NCBI GenBank assembly: GCA_964242595.1 | Contig: CAXTBC010000005.1 | Location: 1 to 64,000, forward strand | DNA: 64,000 bases | Reading direction: 5' to 3' | Source of the DNA: BOG-908 sp964242595 | Lineage (GTDB): Bacteria > Pseudomonadota > Alphaproteobacteria > Acetobacterales > Acetobacteraceae | Part shown: positions 16,479 through 24,250 of the stretch, piece by piece | Layout of the letters: each line of letters begins with the position of its first letter | Numbering within the stretch: position 1 is the stretch's first letter | Translations under genes and position numbers: made by a program | The notes under the pieces: model-generated | What the model was told of the DNA's origin: nothing | Database searches by the model: none | The model's input: the letters and a program-made list of their open reading frames with translations, nothing else

Positions 16479-17741
16479 CTAATACTCCAAAGGCGGCGCA
16501 AAATCCGGCAACGCCCGCAAGATGCCTGCAATCGTGTCGGCATGCGCCGGCACCTGGTTGGCCGCACCCCGCAACGTCTCCGCGGTCGCCAGCCGCGCCT
16601 CGTTGCTCGTGCTGATCGCGTCCACCCCGGCCCGCAGCACCGCAAAACCCGCATGCGCCTCGCCCAGCAGCGCCAGCACCTGGCCGACCTCCTCGCCTTG
16701 CTGAGACACGGCGTAGGCCAGCGCCTCGCCAAGCTCCTGCTGGCTGGCCAGCAGCGCGGACAAATCGGCCACGCGCCGTCCGGCCGCGGTGGTCTCGGTA
16801 CGCAGCCCGGCCATGGCGTCCGCCATCACGCACAGCGCCGCGTCGGCAGCGCCCGCCATCTCCGCCAATTGCACCGCCAGCGCGGCCTGCCCTTGCGGAC
16901 CCGCCGCCTCAGCCGCCATGCCGCACAGCGCCGCCTTACGCAGCGCGCGCCCTACGTGGTCGCAAACGTCGCCGAAAGCCCGCGCCCGCCCGTCCATTGC
17001 GGCCACCGCCTGCTGGGCGCCGAGCGCCGCGTCGGCCGAGCCGGCAGCGATCTCGCTCATCTGGCCTACCTGGGCGGTCACCAGCCGGACTGAGGCCGCA
17101 AGCTCGACCGCCTGGTCCGCCAGCGCGCCCATCGAACCCTCCGCCTGGCCAGCACCAATGCGGGCATCTGCGGTATCGGCCGCGAGCCGTGCCGAGGCGG
17201 CCATCAGCCCCGAAGCGGCGTCCGCCATCAGCGCACCGTCCCGCCGCAGGTTCAGCGCCAGGTTCCGCACGCCGTCCCGGCCGGCCTGCAGGGCTGCGTT
17301 GGCGGCCTCCGTCTGGCTGCGGCTGCGCGCCTGGGCGTGCTGCAGGCGGCGCAGCCGGCCCACCACGCCGCCGATCAGGCTGGCCAGGCTGCCGGCCCCG
17401 TTTTCCCAGCCGGCCCCCGGCACGCCAACGCCGTCGGCGTTACTGTGAACCAGGGCCAGCATGCGGTCGGACAGCCGGCGCCCGGAGGCGCGCTGCGCCT
17501 GGCCGAGATAGCCGGCCAGCCACAGGCCCAGCAGGCTCGGCACCAGCAGCGCAGCCGACGACAGCTTCAGCACCCATGGCCAGTCCCCTGCCTGGCCCAA
17601 GCTCGAAGCGGCCAGCCCCGCGCACACGGCGGCCAGCATCGCGAGTGCCGCGAACGCGCGTTCCACCACGCCTGCGCTGTCCTGCTGCCAGCCTTCATCC
17701 TGGGCCGAGCCGACAAACGCAGCTTGTACGGGCGGGAACAT
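16479..17741 (-). CDS. membrane protein with degenerate chemoreceptor-like signalling domain
   Basis: This 420-residue protein has two hydrophobic segments near residues 28-48 and 53-78, a short HAMP-like stretch, then about 300 residues of alanine-rich helix. In the helical region the stretch RKAALCGMAAEAAGPQGQAAL (about 265-285) aligns by eye with the methyl-accepting chemotaxis hairpin tip (N-L-L-A-L-N-A-A-I-E-A-A-R-A-G-E), with the key NLLALN and ARAGE positions replaced. No periplasmic sensor domain is present. I infer a former or highly diverged chemoreceptor that may no longer dock CheA/CheW. It ends beside family-1 copy E. Confidence 0.55.
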   Translation of the reverse strand: MFPPVQAAFVGSAQDEGWQQDSAGVVERAFAALAMLAAVCAGLAASSLGQAGDWPWVLKLSSAALLVPSLLGLWLAGYLGQAQRASGRRLSDRMLALVHSNADGVGVPGAGWENGAGSLASLIGGVVGRLRRLQHAQARSRSQTEAANAALQAGRDGVRNLALNLRRDGALMADAASGLMAASARLAADTADARIGAGQAEGSMGALADQAVELAASVRLVTAQVGQMSEIAAGSADAALGAQQAVAAMDGRARAFGDVCDHVGRALRKAALCGMAAEAAGPQGQAALAVQLAEMAGAADAALCVMADAMAGLRTETTAAGRRVADLSALLASQQELGEALAYAVSQQGEEVGQVLALLGEAHAGFAVLRAGVDAISTSNEARLATAETLRGAANQVPAHADTIAGILRALPDFAPPLEY

Positions 17742-17869
17742 GGGGCCTCCTCCATCTCGATCACTAGAACGTTACGCCCCCGATGTTAACAGTCCGTGAC
17801 TCTCCCGAGCTGCGCATTGGTTCCGGCCGTTGGGTTGCCCTGCCTTGGCCAAACCCTCACACTGCGCGT

Positions 17870-18658
17870 ATGTGGAAGCCCTTGATCCTGACCGCCCTTC
17901 TGGCGCCCGTCCCCGCCTGCGCCGGCGGGCTGGGCACGCCCCACGGCAGCTACGCCGTGGAGTATACCGGCTACTCGCACGGCTTTGTCGTGCTCAAGCT
18001 GGCCGGAACCGTCAGCCTCTCTCCCACCGGCTACACCGCGCACGTCACCTTCCACACCGCCGGCATGGCCGGTTGGGTGGTGCATCTCGACAACGACAGC
18101 AAGGTGACCGGCACCTTCCAGGCCGGCCAGGCCTCGCCCACTTTGTTCGAGGGCGCCGGCCACCTGCGCGGCACGCAACGCCTCACCCGCATCGCCTACC
18201 AGGCCGGCAACCCCGTCATCGAGGCGCTGACCCCGCCGGTAGAGCGCGAACGCACCCCCGTGCCCCCCGCCCAGACCACCCACACGATCGACACGCTGAG
18301 CGCCGTGGCCGCGCTGATCCGCCAGGTCGGCACGGACGGGCGATGCGAGGGCAGCGTCACCACCTTCGACGGACGGCGGCTGGCCATCCAGTCCGTGCAC
18401 ACTACGGGCAACGACGTGCTGCCCCAGACCGGCCGCTCCGTCTTCCACGGCCAGGCGCTGCGCTGCGACTTCGACGGCCGTCAGCTCGGCGGCTTTGTGA
18501 CAGACGAGAACGAGGACGACCTGCGCAAGCCGCGCCACGGCACCGCTTGGTTGGCGGCCATGCTGCCTGGCGCGCCGCCGGTGCCGGTGCGGGTGGGTTT
18601 CGAGAACAAGCTGCTGGGGCAGGTGACGCTTTACCTGACTTCGGCGAGCGTTCAGTAG
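17870..18658 (+). CDS. secreted DUF3108 domain protein
   Basis: From the ATG at 17870 the product is 262 residues with a signal peptide (MWKPLILTALLAPVPACAGG). The mature part is beta-rich: GSYAVEYTGYSHGFVVLKLAG, repeated GxVxxG strands, CEGSVTTFDGRR and FHGQALRCDFDGRQLGGF, which are typical of DUF3108 periplasmic proteins with a lipocalin-like barrel. The molecular function of the family is unknown. It is divergent from the MCP-like gene; the shared region of about 130 bp must hold both promoters. Confidence 0.75.
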   Translation: MWKPLILTALLAPVPACAGGLGTPHGSYAVEYTGYSHGFVVLKLAGTVSLSPTGYTAHVTFHTAGMAGWVVHLDNDSKVTGTFQAGQASPTLFEGAGHLRGTQRLTRIAYQAGNPVIEALTPPVERERTPVPPAQTTHTIDTLSAVAALIRQVGTDGRCEGSVTTFDGRRLAIQSVHTTGNDVLPQTGRSVFHGQALRCDFDGRQLGGFVTDENEDDLRKPRHGTAWLAAMLPGAPPVPVRVGFENKLLGQVTLYLTSASVQ

Positions 18659-18660
18659 GC

Positions 18661-18712
18661 AGGCAGGAAGGAAGGCCTTCTTTTCTGAAGAAAAGAAGCA
18701 AAAGACTTTTGA
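18661..18712. repeat. family-1 repeat, copy F (single left arm)
   Basis: GGCCTTCTTTTCTGAAGAAAAGAAGC hairpin followed by AAAAGACTTTTG, directly after the DUF3108 stop codon. The right arm is missing and the gabD ribosome site follows at about 18748. Confidence 0.8.
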
Positions 18713-18759
18713 CTCCGCTGTTGCCGTCATTTGCGGCAGGCTTCTCGTAGGAGACTCTC

Positions 18760-20232
18760 ATGCTTGATCCCGCTTCGCCGCTGAAGCTTGCCGATCCTGA
18801 GCTGTTGCGGCAGGCCAACCTGATCGGCGGCGCCTGGGTTCAGGCCGACAGCGGCCGCACGATCGCCGTGCGCAACCCCGCCACCGGCGTGCTGGTGGGC
18901 GAGGTGCCCAGCATGGGCGAGGCCGAGACGCGCCGCGCCATCGCGGCGGCCTATGGGGCGCAGAAGGCCTGGCGCAAGCTGACCGCCAAGGAACGCCAGA
19001 AGCCGCTGCGCCGCCTGTTCGACCTGATGATGGAGAACCAGGAAGACCTGGCCGTCATCATGACCGCCGAGCAGGGCAAGCCGCTGGCCGAGAGCCGCAG
19101 CGAGATCGCCTACGCCGCCAGCTTCATCGAATTCTTCGCCGAGGAGGCCAAGCGCGTCTACGGCGACACCATCCCGCAGCATTTGCCGGGCCGCCGCATC
19201 ATCGTGCAGAAGGAGCCGATCGGCGTGTTCGCGGCCATCACGCCGTGGAACTTCCCCGCTGCCATGATCACCCGCAAGGCCGGCCCGGGCTGGGCGGCCG
19301 GCTGCGCCGGCGTTATCCGCCCGGCCACCCAGACCCCGTTCTCCGCCCTGGCTTTGGGTGTGCTGGCCGAGCGGGCAGGGCTGCCCCCGGGCATCTGCAA
19401 CATCCTTACCGGGCCGGCCACCGCCATTGGGGCGGAGATGACGTCCAACCCGCTGGTGCGCAAGCTCACCTTCACCGGCAGCACCGCGGTCGGCGCCAAG
19501 CTGCTCGCGCAGTGCGCGCCCACCATCAAGAAGACCAGCATGGAGCTGGGCGGCAACGCCCCCTTCATCGTGTTCGACGACGCGGACCTCGACGAAGCGG
19601 TCAAGGGCGCCATCGCCAGCAAGTACCGCAACACCGGGCAGACCTGCGTCTGCGCCAACCGCCTGCTGGTGCAGGACGGCATCTACGACGCCTTCGTGGC
19701 CAAGCTGACCACCGCGGTGCAGGCGCTGCGCGTGGGTAACGGCATGGAAGACGGCATCACCCAGGGCCCGCTGATCAACGCCGACGCCCTGCGGAAGGTG
19801 GAGGACCACGTGGCCGACGCGGTGCAGCGCGGCGCCCGCATCGTCACCGGCGGCCGGCGCCACGCGCTCGGCGGCAACTTCTACGAACCCACCATCCTGG
19901 CCGACGTGCCCCGCACCGCCGACATCTTCCGCGACGAGACCTTCGGCCCCGTGGCGCCGCTGTTCCGCTTCGGCACCGAAGACGAAGCCGTGGAGATGGC
20001 CAACGACACCGAGTTCGGCCTGGCCGCCTACTTTTACACCCGCGACGTCGGCCGCGTGTTCCGCGTCGCCGAAGGTATCGAAGCGGGGATTATCGGCATC
20101 AACGAAGGCATCATCTCCACCGAGGTGGCGCCGTTCGGCGGCGTGAAATCTTCCGGGCTGGGGCGCGAAGGTTCGAAATACGGGATCGAGGATTACCTGG
20201 AGATCAAGTATCTGGCGCTGGGGGGAATATAG
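18760..20232 (+). CDS. gabD: NAD(P)-dependent succinate-semialdehyde dehydrogenase
   Basis: Oxidises succinate semialdehyde to succinate, linking GABA and polyamine breakdown to the TCA cycle. 490 residues, the family's usual size. Aldehyde dehydrogenase motifs: TPWNFPAAMITRK, FTGSTAVGAKL for the cofactor, the general-base Glu in SMELGGNAPFIVFDDADLDE, and the nucleophile in NTGQTCVCANR. The pattern SGLGREGSKYGIEDYLE near the C-terminus is typical of GabD. The near-invariant cofactor-ribose Lys of VxKPAxxTP is Arg here (GVIRPATQTP). AGGAGAC lies 6 bases before the ATG. Confidence 0.92.
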   Translation: MLDPASPLKLADPELLRQANLIGGAWVQADSGRTIAVRNPATGVLVGEVPSMGEAETRRAIAAAYGAQKAWRKLTAKERQKPLRRLFDLMMENQEDLAVIMTAEQGKPLAESRSEIAYAASFIEFFAEEAKRVYGDTIPQHLPGRRIIVQKEPIGVFAAITPWNFPAAMITRKAGPGWAAGCAGVIRPATQTPFSALALGVLAERAGLPPGICNILTGPATAIGAEMTSNPLVRKLTFTGSTAVGAKLLAQCAPTIKKTSMELGGNAPFIVFDDADLDEAVKGAIASKYRNTGQTCVCANRLLVQDGIYDAFVAKLTTAVQALRVGNGMEDGITQGPLINADALRKVEDHVADAVQRGARIVTGGRRHALGGNFYEPTILADVPRTADIFRDETFGPVAPLFRFGTEDEAVEMANDTEFGLAAYFYTRDVGRVFRVAEGIEAGIIGINEGIISTEVAPFGGVKSSGLGREGSKYGIEDYLEIKYLALGGI

Positions 20233-20538
20233 AAGAAAGCAGAGCGGTTCGATTCAGAAAGATTGCCGCGCAATAAAGACTAGCCCAAGACGATTTGGCC
20301 GATCTCGCCACACGACCGAAATACATCAGCTCGCCGACGTCTTCCGATACCGAGACAGTAGCGACGCGGGCCGTCCCCGACCTTGGTCGATAACGTCAGC
20401 ACTGCAGAAGCTGCTCTTCGGATAATTCTTAGTCGACAACGTTTTCTGCCGTCGGAAGGGACCGGCCAAGGCCGTAATTCGCTGCAAAGTCCCTCATCCG
20501 ATGTCGCCTGTCCTGCGGCCTCGACGCGCCTGAAAATG
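20233..20538. other. intergenic stretch of lower GC, possible transposase remnant
   Basis: About 300 bases with stops in all frames. A short stretch at 20432-20470 reads LVDNVFCRRK, which recalls the LVENFFCKLK motif near the C-terminus of IS5-type transposases, but it is too short to be sure. No promoter or RNA gene seen. Confidence 0.25.
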
Positions 20539-21450
20539 TCAGCCTCGTGATCCCGCCGCAGCCACGATCCGTTTCGCCGCTAGCCAATCCCCCACTGCCG
20601 CGTTCACCCGAGCCGGTGCTTCCTGCTGCACCCAATGCGACACCCCGGGCAGGCGGCGCAGGGTGAAGTCGGCCACGTGCGGCGCGTAGCCCTCCGTCAG
20701 CTCCAGCCCCAACGCCGTATCCTGCTCGCCCCACACCATCAGCGTGGGCACCTCCACGCGGGGCGCGGGCGCAGGCGTGCGCGTAGCCAGCCTGCGCAGG
20801 TTGGCGCGATAGTAGTTGAGCATGGCCGTGAGCGCGCCAGGCGCGCTGGCCGCCGAGCGGTAATGCGCCAGCACCTCCGGCGGGAAAGCCGCCTTGTCCA
20901 CCGCCATGTCGGCGAACGCCTGGCCCACTGCACGGGCGCCCCGTGCGCCCAGCAGCAGTTCCGGCAGCACGGGCAGCTGGAAGAAGCCCACGTACCACGA
21001 CCGTGCCATTTGGCGCGGCGAGCTGCGGATTACCCGCCGGAAGACGTCCGGGTGCGGCACGTTCATCACGATCAGCCCGTCGATGGGGCGCGTGCGCTCG
21101 ATGGCGAACTGCCAGGCGATCAGCGCGCCCCAGTCATGGGCCACCAGCAACCGGCGGCGGGCGCCGAGCGCGTCGAACAGGGCGGCGGTGTCGGCTACCA
21201 GCTGCTCCATGCGGTAGGCGGCTTGGCCCGTCGGCCGCGTAGTGCCGCCATAGCCCCGCAGGTCGGGCGCCACGGCGTGCCAGCCCAGCCCAGCCAGGAA
21301 CGGCAACTGGTGGCGCCAGGAATAGCGGTTCTCCGGGAAGCCGTGCAGGCACAGCGCCACGTCCGGGCCGTCGCCGGCTTCGTCGATGGCGAAATTCAGC
21401 GTGGCGGTGGGCAGCACGCGGCTGGCGATGTCGCTCACGCAGGGCGCCAT
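20539..21450 (-). CDS. alpha/beta hydrolase, epoxide-hydrolase-like
   Basis: The true start is the ATG at 21450 (MAPCVSDIASRV); the open frame continues upstream but through the neighbouring gene. 303 residues with the epoxide hydrolase pattern: oxyanion motif HGFPENRYSWRHQLPFL, nucleophile Asp in VAHDWGALIAWQFA (the HDWG elbow), an Asp in VWGEQDTALG and catalytic His in GVSHWVQQEAP. An Asp nucleophile indicates epoxide hydrolase or haloalkane dehalogenase chemistry rather than an esterase. No signal peptide, so cytosolic. It overlaps the start of its own frame with the end of the permease-like gene by 16 bases. Confidence 0.88.
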   Translation of the reverse strand: MAPCVSDIASRVLPTATLNFAIDEAGDGPDVALCLHGFPENRYSWRHQLPFLAGLGWHAVAPDLRGYGGTTRPTGQAAYRMEQLVADTAALFDALGARRRLLVAHDWGALIAWQFAIERTRPIDGLIVMNVPHPDVFRRVIRSSPRQMARSWYVGFFQLPVLPELLLGARGARAVGQAFADMAVDKAAFPPEVLAHYRSAASAPGALTAMLNYYRANLRRLATRTPAPAPRVEVPTLMVWGEQDTALGLELTEGYAPHVADFTLRRLPGVSHWVQQEAPARVNAAVGDWLAAKRIVAAAGSRG

Positions 21451-21956
21451 GCGGTCAGCCCCAGGCACAGCGCGCCCACGATCATGCTTGCCCACACTGC
21501 CCCGGGCAGCGCCAGGCGGAGATGCAGGGCCACCCGCACCGACGGCGACGCGCCGGCTGCCGCTGCGGTGCGCCACAGCCCTGCCGGCAGCGCCGACCAT
21601 GCGCTGCGCAGTGCCAGCACCGCCACCGGCAGCACAAGGATGGTGTCGCGCGCCACCTCGCCCGTGGCGCCACGCGGCACAGGCAGCAACGGCCAGGCGG
21701 CGACGCACGCGGCGGCTGCCAGCCAAGGCACCAGCCAGGCACCCCGCGTGCCGGTGGCCGCCGGTGCCGCGGCCGGAATTAGCGCGGCCAGGGTGGCGCA
21801 GGCTGCCACCGGCAACGCGTGCCCAGCCCAGCCCACCGCACCGGCCACGCGCCATGCGGGCGAGCTGACCCCGATGGCCGCAAGCAGCGCGCCGCACAGC
21901 AGCACCGCCGGCAGGCAGGCCCACATCCGCAGCATGCCGAACCGTGGGCCCGCCAC
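21435..21956 (-). CDS. small membrane protein resembling an ABC permease, reduced
   Basis: 173 residues with four or five hydrophobic helices. Near the C-terminus WRTAAAAGASPSVRVALHLRLALPG resembles the cytoplasmic EAA loop of ABC importer permeases (EAA-x3-G-x9-LP), which docks the ATPase. It follows a solute-binding protein by one base on the same strand, so it is probably its permease. Polyamine-type permeases are usually 260-300 residues, so it is short, and no ATPase gene follows. Either a degenerate permease or an unrecognised membrane protein. Confidence 0.5.
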   Translation of the reverse strand: MAGPRFGMLRMWACLPAVLLCGALLAAIGVSSPAWRVAGAVGWAGHALPVAACATLAALIPAAAPAATGTRGAWLVPWLAAAACVAAWPLLPVPRGATGEVARDTILVLPVAVLALRSAWSALPAGLWRTAAAAGASPSVRVALHLRLALPGAVWASMIVGALCLGLTAWRPA

Positions 21957-21957
21957 G

Positions 21958-22971
21958 CTACTTGCCGGCCCAGGCGGCGAAGCGGGCCTCCAGCTTGCCG
22001 GCGTTGTCCGCCCAGAACCCCTCGTCCACCATCAGCGCGCCCTGCTGGTTGGCCGGAGTTGCGGGGTTCTGCGCGCGCAGCTCGGCCGGCAGCAGGGCCA
22101 GGCCGGCCTTGGTGACCGGCCCTAGCCCAGTGGCGCGGGCGAACTGGGCCACCCGCGCCGGGTCAGTCGCCACCATCAACGCCGCAGCAGCACTCCGGTC
22201 GTGCGGCGCGCCCGCTGGCCGCGCCCAGCTTGCCACCTCCTCCAGGCTGCCGTCCCACTGGGTGCCCGGATGTGGCTTGCCTGGCGTGGACAGCCCTGCT
22301 GCAGGTGCCGACGTGAACAGCACCTTCGCTCCGGCCAGGAGCTGCGCCGGCTGACCGGGCTGGTCCCACCACAAAACATACGGCTTCAGCTGGTCCAGCT
22401 TACGGAAGGCCCGGTCCGCGCCGTCGTTGGAGCGCAGTGTGCGGTAGACGTCGTTGGGTGCCACGCCGTCCGCCATCAGCGCGAACTCCAGGTTGCCACG
22501 CGCGCCGCGCCGCAGGCCACGCCGCCCCGGGTGCTTGGCCACGTCCCAGAAATCCGACCAGCCGGGGGTGCCGGCCAGCTTGTCCCTGTCCCACGCCAGC
22601 ACGGTGGCCTGCAGGTAGGCGCCGACACCGCAATCGCTGGCCGCCGCGGGCACGAACCGGTCACGTCCAAGTGCTGCCCAATCCACCTTGTCCAGCAGCC
22701 CGGCCTTGCACGAATCGGCCAGCGTAGCGCCGTCCAGCAGCACCAGGTCTGCCGCGTGGACGGCGGCCAGCTTGTGCCAGGCATCCGCCGACCCGTCCCA
22801 TGCGGCGTCACCCAGGGTGGTCTGCGTGGCGTCCGCGTAAGGCTTGAGCAGCAGGATTCGTGCTGCCTCCTTGGCCGGGCCGGGCGGGATGGCGGCGGTG
22901 AGCGCTTGCGGCAGGTCATCAGCGGGGGCGGCTGCGGCGAGGGCCAGGAGCAGCAGGGTTGGTGCGCGCAT
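21958..22971 (-). CDS. periplasmic solute-binding protein, polyamine/iron type
   Basis: 337 residues with a signal peptide (MRAPTLLLLALAAAAPADD). The body has the two-lobe binding-protein pattern of the spermidine/putrescine group: a DLVLLDGATLADSCKAGLLDKVDW block, YLQATVLAWDRDKL, GWSDFWDVAKHPGRRGLRR, and FWADNAGKLEARFAAW at the C-terminus. It probably delivers a polyamine or similar cation to the adjacent permease-like protein. Family-1 copy G lies just upstream. No ABC ATPase is found next to it. Confidence 0.75.
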   Translation of the reverse strand: MRAPTLLLLALAAAAPADDLPQALTAAIPPGPAKEAARILLLKPYADATQTTLGDAAWDGSADAWHKLAAVHAADLVLLDGATLADSCKAGLLDKVDWAALGRDRFVPAAASDCGVGAYLQATVLAWDRDKLAGTPGWSDFWDVAKHPGRRGLRRGARGNLEFALMADGVAPNDVYRTLRSNDGADRAFRKLDQLKPYVLWWDQPGQPAQLLAGAKVLFTSAPAAGLSTPGKPHPGTQWDGSLEEVASWARPAGAPHDRSAAAALMVATDPARVAQFARATGLGPVTKAGLALLPAELRAQNPATPANQQGALMVDEGFWADNAGKLEARFAAWAGK

Positions 22972-22990
22972 CTGGGATTTGGCCCTACGA

Positions 22991-23040
22991 GGAAGGAAGG
23001 AAGGCCTTCTTTTTTGAAAAAAAGAAGCGAAAAACTTTTG
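22991..23040. repeat. family-1 repeat, copy G (single arm)
   Basis: GGCCTTCTTTTTTGAAAAAAAGAAGC hairpin followed by GAAAAACTTTTG. It lies between the HtrA-like and binding-protein genes, both on the reverse strand. Confidence 0.8.
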
Positions 23041-23131
23041 AAATTCATATCCGACTGCACGTCTTGCGCGTGCGTCTGCAATAGGCGGCTGCGCCTGTGC
23101 TCTTCGTTCTTCGAACAGGTTTTGCCCGCCT

Positions 23132-24103
23132 TCAATGCAAACGTGGCGCCCGTAAGAAGCTGCTGCGCGACGCGGAATGCACCGTCACGTGCAGCAGCTC
23201 GTCGTCCCGCCCCACGCTCATCCGCACCCGCGCGCCTGCGGTGCCCGCGCTCCACACGCGGCGCCACAGCCCGCCCAGCTCGGTCACCTCGTCGCCGTCC
23301 ACCGCCACCACGCGGTCGCCGGCGCGCAGACCCGCCTTGTCGGCCGGCCCGCCATCGGTCACGCCGCCCACCACCACGGTGTCCTCGCTCTCCATGGCGT
23401 ACAGTCCCAGCCAGGGCCGCGGCGGGCGGCGCACGTGGCCGTGCTGCACAAGCTCGTCGATGATCGGGGTCAGCAGCGCGGTCGGCACCACCATGTTCAT
23501 GTCCACCCGCCGTCCGCGCTCGTCGGTCTGCTGCAGGATCAGCGAGCCCACGCCGAGCAGCTTGCCGTCCGGCCCGATCAGCCCGGCGCCACCCCAGAAC
23601 GGGTGGGCGGGTGCGGTGAACATCGCGTCGTCGATCAGGTATTCCCAGTAGCCGGCGAATTCCTGGCGGCCGACCACCTGCGTCTCGATGGTGCGGTGGC
23701 GGCCGCCCGAGGCGGCCAGCAAAGCCGGGGCGCCCACCTCGATGGCGTTGCTGTCGCCGATCTGCATCTCCGGCACGCCGAGCTTGCCCAGCGGCTGCAC
23801 CAGGCCGAAGCCGGTCTCGAAATCCACTGCCAGCGCGTGGCCCGGCACCGCCCAGCCGTCGTTGGTGGTCAGCCAGATGCTCTCGGCCTCCATAACCAGG
23901 TAACCCATCGTCAGCACCAGGCCGCCGCGGATGCAGATGCCGTTGCCGGCGCGCTCGGTGCCCAGCGTGCCGGCGGTGAACGCGTCGCCGGGGATGTCCG
24001 CGCGCAGGCCCACCACGCTGCGCAGCCCGGCCTCCAGGTCGAAGGCGTAGTCTGCGGCGCGCGGCTGCAGGTTGGCGGGGATGTCACGTTCGGTCTTGGC
24101 CAT
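23132..24103 (-). CDS. HtrA-like PDZ protein with lost catalytic triad (pseudoprotease)
   Basis: From the ATG at 24103 the product is 323 residues with no signal peptide. The trypsin-like fold is recognisable (GNGICIRGGLVLTMGYLV; AVDFETGFGLVQPLG; FWGGAGLIGPDGKLLGVGSL) and a C-terminal PDZ domain follows (RPWLGLYAMESEDTVVVGG, then GPADKAGLRAGDRVVAVDGDEV). All three catalytic positions appear substituted: the His of TNAHVV is Tyr, the Asp of DPxTDLAVL is Gly, and the Ser of GNSGGPL is replaced (FWGGAGL). I infer a non-proteolytic peptide-binding or scaffolding protein, probably cytoplasmic. Confidence 0.8.
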   Translation of the reverse strand: MAKTERDIPANLQPRAADYAFDLEAGLRSVVGLRADIPGDAFTAGTLGTERAGNGICIRGGLVLTMGYLVMEAESIWLTTNDGWAVPGHALAVDFETGFGLVQPLGKLGVPEMQIGDSNAIEVGAPALLAASGGRHRTIETQVVGRQEFAGYWEYLIDDAMFTAPAHPFWGGAGLIGPDGKLLGVGSLILQQTDERGRRVDMNMVVPTALLTPIIDELVQHGHVRRPPRPWLGLYAMESEDTVVVGGVTDGGPADKAGLRAGDRVVAVDGDEVTELGGLWRRVWSAGTAGARVRMSVGRDDELLHVTVHSASRSSFLRAPRLH

Positions 24104-24250
24104 GGACGGGAAAATGCGTCCTGCGACGGCCCCCGGCAAGCCTGCGCGTGAGCTTTCGTGTGGTCCGCGCGCGGTGGCTTGCCAGGCACCGCGCCGCCGG
24201 CGGAAGATCGTTCCGCGGCCGGAAAAGCCGCATTAACCTGGGGTTTCGGC

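Noticed and set aside
18760..20232. GABA operon
   Set aside because: No gabT or transporter beside gabD; neighbours are unrelated and separated by repeats or divergent.
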